This document shows positions 51,716 through 59,244 of a stretch of 64,000 bases of DNA, piece by piece; positions within the stretch are counted from its first letter, which is position 1; the number at the start of each line of letters is the position of its first letter. Source of the stretch: Maricaulis sp048269565 (GTDB taxonomy: Bacteria; Pseudomonadota; Alphaproteobacteria; Caulobacterales; Maricaulaceae). The DNA lies in contig NZ_JBLXIK010000005.1 of the NCBI RefSeq assembly GCF_048269565.1, positions 1 through 64,000 on the forward strand. Reading direction: 5' to 3'. The notes under the pieces were generated by a model. That model saw nothing but the letters and a program-made list of their open reading frames with translations, was not told where the DNA came from and ran no database searches. The translations under genes and the position numbers were made by a program.

Positions 51716-52770
51716 CGGGCGCGCTCCAACAGGCTGGTATCCCCGTAGGAATAGAAACGATAGCCGTCCGCAATCGCGTGGGCATAGGCGCGCTGCATCG
51801 TCTCCAGACCGGCCAGGGCGCTGACCAGCATGAACAGCGTCGAGCGCGGCAGGTGGAAATTGGTCAAAAGCGCGTCGGTGATGCGGAACTCATAGCCGGG
51901 CGTGATGAAAATCTCGGTGTCGCGGCTGCCGGCCTCGATACGCCCGACCTCAGGTGCCAGGCTCTCCAGCGTGCGCAGCGCCGTGGTGCCGACCGCGATG
52001 ACGCGGCGGCCCTCAGCCTTCGCCGCATTGATCGCGTCGGCCGATGCCTGCGAAATCGTGCACCATTCGCCATGCATGAGATGGTCGTCGGTATCATCCG
52101 CCTTGACCGGCAGGAATGTGCCGGCGCCGACATGCAGGGTCACATCACAGCGCTCGACACCGCGCGCCGCCAGGGCCGCAAACAGGCGTTCGGTGAAATG
52201 CAGCCCGGCGGTCGGCGCGGCGACGCTGCCGTCCTCGCGGGCGAACAGGGTCTGGTAATCCTCGATATCGGCGGCATCGACCTCACGCTTGCGCGCGATA
52301 TAGGGCGGCAAAGGCGGCACGCCGGTGGCGGCGATGGCCTCGTCGAGCGCAGCGCCGCTCTTGTCAAAGGCCAGCAGGGTGTCGCCCCCTTCGGCCTTTT
52401 CGACCACCTCGGCAGAGAAGGCGCCGAATTCGATCACATCGCCGACTTTCAGCCGCTTGGCCGGGCGCACGAAGGCGCGCCAGCGATCGGCGCCGATGCG
52501 CTTGTGCAGATTGATCTCGGCACTCACCGCGCCGCCACCACCGACCGCGCGCGCGGCGCGGGTGCCGGTCAGGGCCGCCGGGATCACCCGGGTATCGTTG
52601 AACACCAGCAAATCACCGGCGCGCAGCAGATCGGGCAGGTCGAGCACTTGCTTGTCGGCCAGCGCGCCGGAGGCATCGACATGCAGCAGCCGCGCGCCAT
52701 CGCGCGGACGCGCCGGACGCAGGGCAATGCTGGCCTCGGGGAGGTCGAAATCGAAATCATCTACTCGCAT
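51712..52770 (-). CDS. queA: S-adenosylmethionine:tRNA ribosyltransferase-isomerase
   Basis: A 352-residue enzyme that adds the epoxycyclopentane group from SAM to 7-aminomethyl-7-deazaguanine in tRNA, the step after Tgt in queuosine synthesis. Family marks are FDLPEASIALRPARPRDGARLL at the N-terminus, LVFNDTRVIPA, PTAGLHFTERL, VTLHVGAGTF and TNFHLPRSTLFMLVSA. It overlaps tgt by 4 bp. Its ATG is followed upstream by the tandem palindromes at 52785-52892. Confidence 0.96.
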   Translation of the reverse strand: MRVDDFDFDLPEASIALRPARPRDGARLLHVDASGALADKQVLDLPDLLRAGDLLVFNDTRVIPAALTGTRAARAVGGGGAVSAEINLHKRIGADRWRAFVRPAKRLKVGDVIEFGAFSAEVVEKAEGGDTLLAFDKSGAALDEAIAATGVPPLPPYIARKREVDAADIEDYQTLFAREDGSVAAPTAGLHFTERLFAALAARGVERCDVTLHVGAGTFLPVKADDTDDHLMHGEWCTISQASADAINAAKAEGRRVIAVGTTALRTLESLAPEVGRIEAGSRDTEIFITPGYEFRITDALLTNFHLPRSTLFMLVSALAGLETMQRAYAHAIADGYRFYSYGDTSLLERAR

Positions 52771-52784
52771 CTGGTGGGGTCTAG

Positions 52785-52831
52785 AGCATTTTCAGCAAAA
52801 GTGGGAACCGGTTTTGCGGTTCGAAAATGCG
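52785..52831. repeat. RIME-like intergenic palindrome, copy 1
   Basis: A 47-bp palindromic sequence with outer arms GCATTTTC/GAAAATGC and inner arms GCAAAA/TTTTGC. An identical copy follows 61 bp away. The layout resembles the small intergenic palindromes (RIME and relatives) of alphaproteobacteria. Confidence 0.85.
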
Positions 52832-52845
52832 ACCACACGGGATTC

Positions 52846-52892
52846 AGCATTTTCAGCAAAAGTGGGAACCGGTTTTGCGGTTCGAAAATGCG
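52846..52892. repeat. RIME-like intergenic palindrome, copy 2
   Basis: Identical to the 47 bp at 52785-52831. Both lie between the divergent queA and endonuclease/phosphatase genes, so either may contribute to transcript ends or promoter structure. Confidence 0.85.
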
Positions 52893-52933
52893 GCACTTGC
52901 ATCCGTCGGACACACCGCTTCGCAATCTTTGCT

Positions 52934-53980
52934 GTGTATGAGAGGCTGCCGACGGTCAAACGGATATTCGACTTGCGTCACACCATTACCGCCCTTCTCG
53001 CCACCGGCCTGCTGTGTGGGCTGGCCCTGATACTGATGCTGGCGCCGCTCTGGCGCGGCTTTGACGCCGCGCGCGAGATCTGGCCCATCCTGATCGTGAT
53101 CGGCGCCCTCGCCGCCCTCAGCGTCCAGGCCAACCGGCATCGCGGCGCCCGCCTGCTCGCGCTGGTGGCTTTCGCGGTGATCCTGCTGCCGGGCGTCGGC
53201 GAGACGGTCCGGGCCTGGCGCCAGACACCGGCGGAGCCGACCCCCGACGCCTATGAGATCGCCATCGGCACGCATAATCTGTGGGGCCGCAATGCCTCGC
53301 CGATGGATGCCGCCAGCCTGTTGCCGGTGCGCGCGCCGGATGTGCTGGCCTTGCAGGAGAGCTTCGGCAAGGCCAGCGAGGCCGGCGAAGCGCTGGTGGC
53401 GCATTATGCCCATGGCGCCCGCTGCCGCTCCAACCGCCTGCTGAGCAATCTGCCCATGCTCGCCTCCGGCTGTGTCGAACTGCCGCCGGCCGTGCTTGAG
53501 GCCGCGACGATCCCGTGTGACTGGGAAATTCCGCCCGCCGTGTGGGCGCGCCTGCAATTGCCCGATGGCAGCGAGGCGGTTTTCGTCTCGGTGCACCTGA
53601 CCTGGCCCTTCCCCGGCGCGACCCAGGACTGCCAGCGCCGCGGCCTCAGCCGCGCCCTGGCACAATGGCCACAGGACCGGCTGGTGGTGATGGGCGATTT
53701 CAACGCCGCCGCCCCCGCCTTCGCCCTCGCCCGCCTCGACCGCGATCTCGGTCTTGAGCGCCGCTCGATCGGCATCGCCACCTTCCCCGCCGAGGGCCGT
53801 TTCCAGCAAGCCGGCCTGGGCACACCGCCCGTCCCGCCGATGTTGCTCGGGATCGACCATATCTTCGCCGGGGAGGATTGGGAGACGGTCGCCATTGAGG
53901 CGGGACCGAATACGGGGTCTGATCACCGGCCGCTACTGGCGACGCTGCGGCTGCGCGGGGCGCTGGCTGATCAGCCGTGA
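52934..53980 (+). CDS. Endonuclease/exonuclease/phosphatase-family protein with N-terminal membrane helices
   Basis: A 348-residue protein. Three hydrophobic segments at about 15-40, 47-62 and 70-88 precede an EEP (DNase I-like) domain with IAIGTHNLWGRNASP, VLALQESFG, VVMGDFNAAAP, LGIDHIFAG and SDHRPLLATL, which supply the metal and catalytic residues. It resembles YafD-type membrane-linked EEP proteins, of unclear substrate (lipid phosphate or nucleic acid). The GTG at 52934 is the assumed start, without a good Shine-Dalgarno, so the N-terminus is uncertain. Confidence 0.82.
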   Translation: MYERLPTVKRIFDLRHTITALLATGLLCGLALILMLAPLWRGFDAAREIWPILIVIGALAALSVQANRHRGARLLALVAFAVILLPGVGETVRAWRQTPAEPTPDAYEIAIGTHNLWGRNASPMDAASLLPVRAPDVLALQESFGKASEAGEALVAHYAHGARCRSNRLLSNLPMLASGCVELPPAVLEAATIPCDWEIPPAVWARLQLPDGSEAVFVSVHLTWPFPGATQDCQRRGLSRALAQWPQDRLVVMGDFNAAAPAFALARLDRDLGLERRSIGIATFPAEGRFQQAGLGTPPVPPMLLGIDHIFAGEDWETVAIEAGPNTGSDHRPLLATLRLRGALADQP

Positions 53981-54075
53981 GACCCGTTCTCCACCTGCCG
54001 TCCCGATCAACGCGCCTCAATCAGACGTCATGCTCACTAGGTTTTTGAACTCTTGAGAATGAACTGTCTCAAGCT

Positions 54076-54246
54076 CTTCCCCCGGAGGAGCGCAGCGACT
54101 TCCGGGGGAAAACCTATGCTGTGTTTGGTCCCGAGGAGGCCCCGCGCGGGGCCACACCTCGCCCTGAACACCATGCCGAGTCCTGTCTGGCGCTCTGCTT
54201 GGCAAGGATTTCAGGGACCGCTGCGCCCTGCGTGGGCGAGTTTTGA
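54076..54246. repeat. Large intergenic repeat, copy A
   Basis: This stretch begins CTTCCCCCGGAGGAGCGCAG and resembles 55668-55977 in several blocks: the opening palindrome (TTCCCCCGGA/TCCGGGGGAA), GCCCTGAACACCATGCCG, and TGTCTGGCGCTCTGCTTGGC with TTTCAGGGACCGCTGCGCCC. The CCCTGAA and TTTCAGGG ends are inverted, giving a palindromic module of about 55 bp. No credible protein is encoded. Confidence 0.75.
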
Positions 54247-54295
54247 AGGAGATTGTTTTCCTCAGGCGATTGCGCCGGGAAACCAATGCCCCGCC

Positions 54296-55525
54296 TCAAC
54301 GCCCCTCCACCGTCACCCGCGCAAGATGATTGGTCCCGCTCTGATGGATCAGCAGGGCCTGGCCATCGCGGGTCGTACGCATATGGCGCAATATCCCGGC
54401 ATGGACCGGGCCGGAGGGGATGGGCCAGCTCTGGAAGGTCTCGGCCTGCGGGTCGAAGCGGACCAGCATGTCGGGGCGCACCCCGCTCTCATTATACCAG
54501 ATCGCGCCATCAAAAACGGCGATGGCATAGGGATGCGAATTGGGGCCGCTGGGCGAATCCCATTCGCGGATCTCGCCGCTTTGCGGGTCATAGCGGCCGA
54601 GCCGCCCCAGCCGCGAATTGACCCACCAGATAATGCCATCGCTATCGATATCGAGCCGGCGCACCGTGGTGCCGGCATCCGGCAGGGTGATTTCCTCGAC
54701 ATCCATCGTTTCCGGGTCGACGCGCAGCAGGCAATTGGCGCCATTGCAGGCGACCCAGACCGTGCCATCTTCCGCGATCTTGACGCCATAGGGCCTCGAG
54801 CGCGCGCGTGGACTGTCGACCAGGCGAACCTCGCCGCTTTGCGGATCGAGGCGGCCGATCATATTGCTGCCCTGCAGCGAGAACCACATGATGCCATCGG
54901 CGTCGAACTCGGCCGTATGCGGGTCGCGGGCGGCCTCATCGGGCATCGGATATTCGGTGATCTCGCCGGTCGCCGGGTTGAAGCGGCCAATCGTGGCGTT
55001 GCGATTGCCGGTATACCAGGCATCGCCATCCGGGCCGATCGTCACCGAATGCGGCCCCGCACCGGCGGGCAGATCAAATTCCTCCATCTCGCCCGTTACC
55101 GGGTCGAGCCGGCCGAGAATGTCGAGCCATTGCCCGACCCACCAGATACTGCCATCGGCCGCCTCGACCGGATCGCGCGAGCGCTGCCCCAGGGTCGGCA
55201 CCTGCCATTCCTCGAAACGGATCGACATCGGACCATCGACCGGTGTCGCGGCGCGGCTGTCATTGCGCGGGTAATGTTCGGCAAGATAGTCAAGGATTTC
55301 CGCCTGCATTTCCGGCGCGCCCGACAGGTCGATCATCATCGCGGTCAGCGCGCTCCAGTCCTCGCGCGAATAGCCCGATGTGCGCTCGACCGTGCTGATC
55401 GCATGGCAGGCGGAACAGACGGCTTCCACCGTCTCGCGGGCCTCGCTGGCCGGTTGCGCCAGGGCTGCGGCGGGCTGGCAAAGCGTGGCGGCGATGATGA
55501 GCAAGGGAAGTGAATGGCGTCGCAT
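54296..55525 (-). CDS. Exported fusion of a c-type cytochrome-like segment and a Vgb-type beta-propeller
   Basis: A 409-residue exported protein. A signal peptide (to about 23) is followed by a short helical region with a heme-attachment motif C37-S-A-C40-H41 (VEAVCSACHAISTV), then from about 105 a propeller of repeated units such as GSIWWVGQWLDILGRLDP, GDAWYTGNRNATIGRFNP and GTVWVACNGANCLLRVDP. This propeller is that of virginiamycin B lyase (Vgb) and relatives. Few Vgb-like proteins have a heme motif in front, so electron transfer or sensing is possible; the substrate is unknown. It lies between copies A and B of a large repeat. Confidence 0.82.
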   Translation of the reverse strand: MRRHSLPLLIIAATLCQPAAALAQPASEARETVEAVCSACHAISTVERTSGYSREDWSALTAMMIDLSGAPEMQAEILDYLAEHYPRNDSRAATPVDGPMSIRFEEWQVPTLGQRSRDPVEAADGSIWWVGQWLDILGRLDPVTGEMEEFDLPAGAGPHSVTIGPDGDAWYTGNRNATIGRFNPATGEITEYPMPDEAARDPHTAEFDADGIMWFSLQGSNMIGRLDPQSGEVRLVDSPRARSRPYGVKIAEDGTVWVACNGANCLLRVDPETMDVEEITLPDAGTTVRRLDIDSDGIIWWVNSRLGRLGRYDPQSGEIREWDSPSGPNSHPYAIAVFDGAIWYNESGVRPDMLVRFDPQAETFQSWPIPSGPVHAGILRHMRTTRDGQALLIHQSGTNHLARVTVEGR

Positions 55526-55667
55526 GTCAGGGCTCCGGGCGGTGGCATGATCGGGGCAGTGTAGTGGAAGATTGGCGGATTGGGAGGGGAAATCAGGGGA
55601 TGTCGTTGCGCCGGTGGCGGCGCTCGGCTGCCCGGCGCAAGGCGCTCTATCTCATAACACCACAAAC

Positions 55668-55977
55668 CTTCCCCCGGAGGAGCACAGCGAATTCCGGGGC
55701 CTGCCATGCGTTGGCCAGCTGGCTGGATTCCCCTCCGGCAGGCCCCGCAACAAGTGCGGGGGAAGAGTGCGTTGTAAGTTTTGGAATAGCTTGCCCCGCG
55801 CCGGCCCACACCCCGCCCTGAAAACCATGCCGGGATCCGGCCAGACTGGACTTGTCTCGTCAAGGGCGCCGGAGGCGCCGCTTCGCGGTTTCACCCTTGA
55901 CGAGACAAGTCCAGTCTGGCGCCCTGCTTGGCAAGGGTTTCAGGGATCGCTCCGCCCGGCGCGGGCGAAGATTTGAA
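55668..55977. repeat. Large intergenic repeat, copy B, expanded by an inverted duplication
   Basis: It matches copy A (54076-54246) in the opening palindrome, GCCCTGAAAACCATGCCG and the closing CTGGCGCCCTGCTTGGCAAG with TTTCAGGGATCGC. In the centre it carries extra sequence, including the 26-bp perfect inverted repeat annotated separately. Confidence 0.75.
55841..55919. repeat. 26-bp perfect inverted repeat
   Basis: The arm starting CCAGACTGGACTTGTCTCGT (55841-55866) is repeated exactly as its reverse complement at 55894-55919, ending ACAAGTCCAGTCTGG. A 27-base loop separates them and contains a smaller GCGCCGGAGGCGC hairpin. The whole forms a strong cruciform or stem-loop. Copy A has only one of these arms, in shorter form. 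Confidence 0.9.
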
Positions 55978-56133
55978 AAACGTCAAGCGCCCCGAGATTT
56001 TTGGCCAGGGAAAGTGGTGTTCGCCCCTGCTGTTCGATCGAGGCAGATCGCCTCGGCCTAGCGGTCGACAATCAATTCCTTTACGTTCGCCGAGCAAAGG
56101 TTGAGCATTGCACTAGTAATCTGGGAGATTGTG

Positions 56134-56442
56134 ATGGGATTGCTGCAGGACATGCTCTCGGCCCTCGATCGTTGGGATGAATGGAAACGTATGCGGGCGA
56201 CGCCCGATCGCGTCGATGAATTGGAGCGCCGGTTGAAGGCGGTCGAGTCGCGACTGACGCGTGCGCCGGGCGATCCGTCGCTTCCGCTCTGCCCGATCTG
56301 TCGGTCCGGACGGCTCAAGACCATAGACATCAAACCAGATCCGCAATTCGCGTTCGCTGGGCTGCAAATTCACACCCTGAAATGCGACGACGAAGCCTGC
56401 GGACACTCCGAGACACGACAGGTCGATCCAAAGAAATCTTGA
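56134..56442 (+). CDS. Small zinc-ribbon-like protein of unknown function
   Basis: A 102-residue protein. The first half is a helical, charged region (DRVDELERRLKAVESRL) that may form a short coiled coil. The C-terminal half has C-P-I-C and C-D-D-E-A-C pairs that would bind zinc. GGGAG precedes the ATG at 56134 at good spacing; a TTG at 56101 would extend it by 11 residues. No family is recognised. It lies in a segment that looks less GC-rich than its surroundings, followed by another orphan gene. Confidence 0.7.
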   Translation: MGLLQDMLSALDRWDEWKRMRATPDRVDELERRLKAVESRLTRAPGDPSLPLCPICRSGRLKTIDIKPDPQFAFAGLQIHTLKCDDEACGHSETRQVDPKKS

Positions 56443-56513
56443 GTATAGTCAATCCAAGCTATTCGATATCATGTGGATCGCTAGCGCATGCACCGAAACG
56501 AGGAGCGGACACC

Positions 56514-57203
56514 ATGAAACGAACCATCGGCATTCTAATTGGCAGCGCATTAGCCGCTTTGGCGCTTGCGGGCCCAGCACTCGCAGACTGCGTGCGTAGT
56601 GACATCACAGAAGAGCGCAGCGTTGCAACCACCTTTAGAGCAGCAGACCACAATTCGATTACATCAAGCTACGACTTACGGCCCACATTCGCGAGCCTAT
56701 GCCTTAGTGATGGTAGTGTGCCTGATGGCGACTTCGTATTGTTCGAAATCGATACCTATGGAGGGACTGGGTATAGTCGCTTTGCTGTGCGCCTCGACGA
56801 CGCACCCGAGCTGATCGATGACCTGCAAACATTCCTACGTTGGCACGCTATAGCGGCAGCCCGTGGCGACGTGTTCGAGCGGGACATTTCAGTCGACAGC
56901 GACGCCCGTTGTCGCCACGCGGAATATCTCGACGAAAGGGAGCACAACCGATCAAACCAGCGAATGGCACAAGATGCTCGACGGCAGTGCGAGCTGGATC
57001 GGGCGAACAGTTACGGCTTTGGTTACGCGTATTATCGTGGTGTTTTTGTCAAATTTCAGCGATCTGCTAGAGGACAATCGGTAGGTTCCACGATCACGCC
57101 CGATCAAGTGCCCGAGTTGATCCGCGTGCTGGCGGACTTCATTTCCGGTGAGCTGGAAGCTGAAACACTGTCACAGGCTGAGTTGGATGCGACGTACCAA
57201 TAG
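56514..57203 (+). CDS. Secreted protein of unknown function
   Basis: A 229-residue exported protein with a strong signal peptide (MKRTIGILIGSALAALALAGP, cleaved near ALA-DC). The mature protein has four or five cysteines and a charged, His/Arg-rich central part (DARCRHAEYLDEREHN). AGGAG lies seven bases before the ATG. Codon use is unlike its neighbours: many AT-ending codons and a lower GC content. No known domain is recognised. This and the preceding zinc-ribbon gene may have been acquired together. Confidence 0.72.
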   Translation: MKRTIGILIGSALAALALAGPALADCVRSDITEERSVATTFRAADHNSITSSYDLRPTFASLCLSDGSVPDGDFVLFEIDTYGGTGYSRFAVRLDDAPELIDDLQTFLRWHAIAAARGDVFERDISVDSDARCRHAEYLDEREHNRSNQRMAQDARRQCELDRANSYGFGYAYYRGVFVKFQRSARGQSVGSTITPDQVPELIRVLADFISGELEAETLSQAELDATYQ

Positions 57204-57283
57204 CCGCCGTTCAGCGGCGTTGGCGAAGTGATGCCGCCCCAACCCATTCCCGCCTCAAGCCAACCCACCTCGCCCCCACCCAA

Positions 57284-57316
57284 CAAAAAGCCGCGACACC
57301 CAAAGGCATCGCGGCT
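57284..57316 (-). terminator. Rho-independent terminator of the gyrA-coaD-cyclophilin operon
   Basis: On the minus strand AGCCGCGA and TCGCGGCT pair around a 12-base loop, followed by TTTTTG, 27 bp past the stop of the last cyclophilin gene. Confidence 0.85.
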
Positions 57317-57342
57317 CTCCATTTCAGCACATACGTCGGAGC

Positions 57343-57795
57343 CTAAACCTCGACAATGCTCGCCTTGATGATCTTGCCGGGGTTTGCCGGTGGCTCGCCC
57401 TTCGGGATGGCGTCGACATGGTCCATGCCGTCGATGACTTCGCCCCAGACAGTGTACTGGTTGTCGAGATAGGGCACGGCATCCAGGCAGATGAAGAACT
57501 GGCTGTCGCCGCTGTTCGGATCGGACGAGCGGGCCATCGACATGGTGCCGCGGACGTGTTTCTCGGCGTTGAATTCGGCCGGGATCTTGGTGCCCGAACC
57601 GCCCATGCCATTGCCGTTGGGGCAACCGCCCTGGGCGACGAAGCCGTCGATCACGCGGTGAAAGGTCAGGCCGTCATAAAAGCCTTCCTTCACCAGCTCG
57701 GTGATGCGGGCGACGTGTTTGGGCGCCAGGTCGGGGCGCAGTTTGATCGTCACATCACCCGTTTCGAGGGTGAATACGAGTTGTTCTTCAGCCAT
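57343..57795 (-). CDS. ppiB: Peptidyl-prolyl cis-trans isomerase, cyclophilin type (cytosolic)
   Basis: A 150-residue cyclophilin. The active-site arginine-containing motif FHRVIDGFVAQGGCP and the distal FFICLDAVPYLDNQYTVWGEV match PpiB. No signal peptide is present, so it acts in the cytosol. It follows the exported cyclophilin by 5 bp; together they form the end of an operon that begins with gyrA. A strong terminator follows. Confidence 0.93.
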   Translation of the reverse strand: MAEEQLVFTLETGDVTIKLRPDLAPKHVARITELVKEGFYDGLTFHRVIDGFVAQGGCPNGNGMGGSGTKIPAEFNAEKHVRGTMSMARSSDPNSGDSQFFICLDAVPYLDNQYTVWGEVIDGMDHVDAIPKGEPPANPGKIIKASIVEV

Positions 57796-57800
57796 TGAAT

Positions 57801-58754
57801 TTACTCCAGAATTCGTGTCGGCACGGGAATTTCGCAAACATCCGGCAGGGCGCCGGCGGCATTGCGCAGTGAATCGAGATAGGCGGTAAAAGCAGCCGAC
57901 TCGGTGTCGACAACCTGGATATGGGTGCGTTCGGATTCGGGCAGGTCAGCGGCGACGCGCATCGAATCGATCGTGTCCGGCACAAAGCCCGGATCCTGCC
58001 CCAGCGTTCCGGTGCGCAGCGCGTTGACGGCGTCCTGGCCGGCGCGGACGCGGCCCCAGACGGTGTAGATCGCGTTGAGGTGCTCGGCATTGCCGCGCGT
58101 GATGTAGAACTGGCTGCCGGCGCTGTTGGGGTCATTGGTGCGAGCAGCAGCAGCAGCGCCGGTGCAATGCAGGAGCCAGCTATTGATGCGGCCATCGCCG
58201 GTCAGGGCGGCGGCGGCCAGCGTCTGGGTGCCAACCGGGAAACCGTGCCAGAAACCGGCCTTGGCCGATTGCGGAATATTGGAGGGGTTGATCACACGGT
58301 CCTGCAACTCGCTGACTGGAAGTTCGGCACCACGGCGCACGGTGAATTCAGAGTCCATCGCCGGCAATTCGGTGCGGTGATTGGGATTGCCGCGCGCGCC
58401 GCCGCCCTGGGCCATGAAGCCGTCGAGGACACGGTGCCAGACCAGGAAATCATAGAATTGCTCCCGCGCCAGGGTCTTCATCCGCTCGACATGATTGGGC
58501 GCAAATTCCGGCGCCAGCTCGACAATCACACGGCCACGCGGCGTTTCGATATAGAGCGTGTTTTCCGGATCGAGCTCGCGCCAGGCGTCTTCGGGGAAAT
58601 CGAACGTCGCCGCGCCGCCGGCCGCACCGGTATCGTCCTGGACGAGGGTGACGATGTCGGCATCGGCGGCCTGGCCGGTATCGGCCTCGCGCGCGCAGGC
58701 AGCGGTCGCCAGACCGAGCGAGAGGACAAGGGAGAGTGTAAGATGTTTGATCAC
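57801..58754 (-). CDS. Peptidyl-prolyl isomerase, cyclophilin type, lipoprotein
   Basis: A 317-residue exported cyclophilin with lipobox-like TAAC (near Cys20) and a long linker. The cyclophilin domain has FLVWHRVLDGFMAQGG and GSQFYITRGNAEHLNAIYTVWGRV. An inserted loop (about residues 130-165, ending HGFPVGTQTLAAAAL) is longer than in cytosolic relatives. It would assist folding in the periplasm. It overlaps coaD by 4 bp and precedes ppiB by 5 bp. Confidence 0.9.
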   Translation of the reverse strand: MIKHLTLSLVLSLGLATAACAREADTGQAADADIVTLVQDDTGAAGGAATFDFPEDAWRELDPENTLYIETPRGRVIVELAPEFAPNHVERMKTLAREQFYDFLVWHRVLDGFMAQGGGARGNPNHRTELPAMDSEFTVRRGAELPVSELQDRVINPSNIPQSAKAGFWHGFPVGTQTLAAAALTGDGRINSWLLHCTGAAAAARTNDPNSAGSQFYITRGNAEHLNAIYTVWGRVRAGQDAVNALRTGTLGQDPGFVPDTIDSMRVAADLPESERTHIQVVDTESAAFTAYLDSLRNAAGALPDVCEIPVPTRILE

Positions 58755-59242
58755 GCGAGACGCTCCTTCAAACGGCGTTCGATCACCGGGGGCACGAAAG
58801 CCGAGATTTCACCGCCCAGCGAAGCGATTTCCTTCACCAGCCGGGACGAAATGGCCTGGTGGCGCGGATCCGCCATCAGGAAGACAGTCTCGATATCATC
58901 ATTGAGCTGCTGATTCATCGCCACCATCTGGAATTCATACTCGAAATCGGACACGGCCCGCAGTCCGCGCACGATCGACTGGGCCCCGACCTGCTCGGCG
59001 AAATGCATCAACAACCCCTCGAACGGCCGCACCTCGACGATGGTGTTGCCGGCGATATCAGCCACTTGCGACTGAAGCATCTCGACCCGTTCCTCGAGCG
59101 AGAACAGCGGTTGCTTCGCCGCATTGATGGCGACACCGATGATCAGATGATCAACCAGTTTCACCGCGCGCCCGATAATATCGAGATGCCCATTGGTGAG
59201 CGGGTCAAACGTGCCGGGATAAAGCGCGGTGCGAGTTTCCAT
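58751..59242 (-). CDS. coaD: Pantetheine-phosphate adenylyltransferase
   Basis: A 163-residue CoaD of coenzyme A synthesis. The nucleotidyltransferase motif is LYPGTFDPLTNGHLDI near the start; the conserved VRGLRAVSDFEYEFQM and the ISSRLVKEIA end match. It is located two bases after gyrA and overlaps the next gene by 4 bp. Confidence 0.96.
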   Translation of the reverse strand: METRTALYPGTFDPLTNGHLDIIGRAVKLVDHLIIGVAINAAKQPLFSLEERVEMLQSQVADIAGNTIVEVRPFEGLLMHFAEQVGAQSIVRGLRAVSDFEYEFQMVAMNQQLNDDIETVFLMADPRHQAISSRLVKEIASLGGEISAFVPPVIERRLKERLA

Positions 59243-59244
59243 GA

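Larger units (their letters stand above)
55526..56133. other. Non-coding stretch with repeat copy B
   Basis: No credible gene. 55526-55667 is the promoter side of the propeller gene and is unremarkable. 55668-55977 holds the second copy of the large repeat. The rest leads to the ATG at 56134. Confidence 0.6.

Noticed and set aside
54017..54286. Small minus-strand open frames in the large repeat copies A and B
   Set aside because: They follow the repeat sequence, start at no good Shine-Dalgarno, and are not conserved between the copies.
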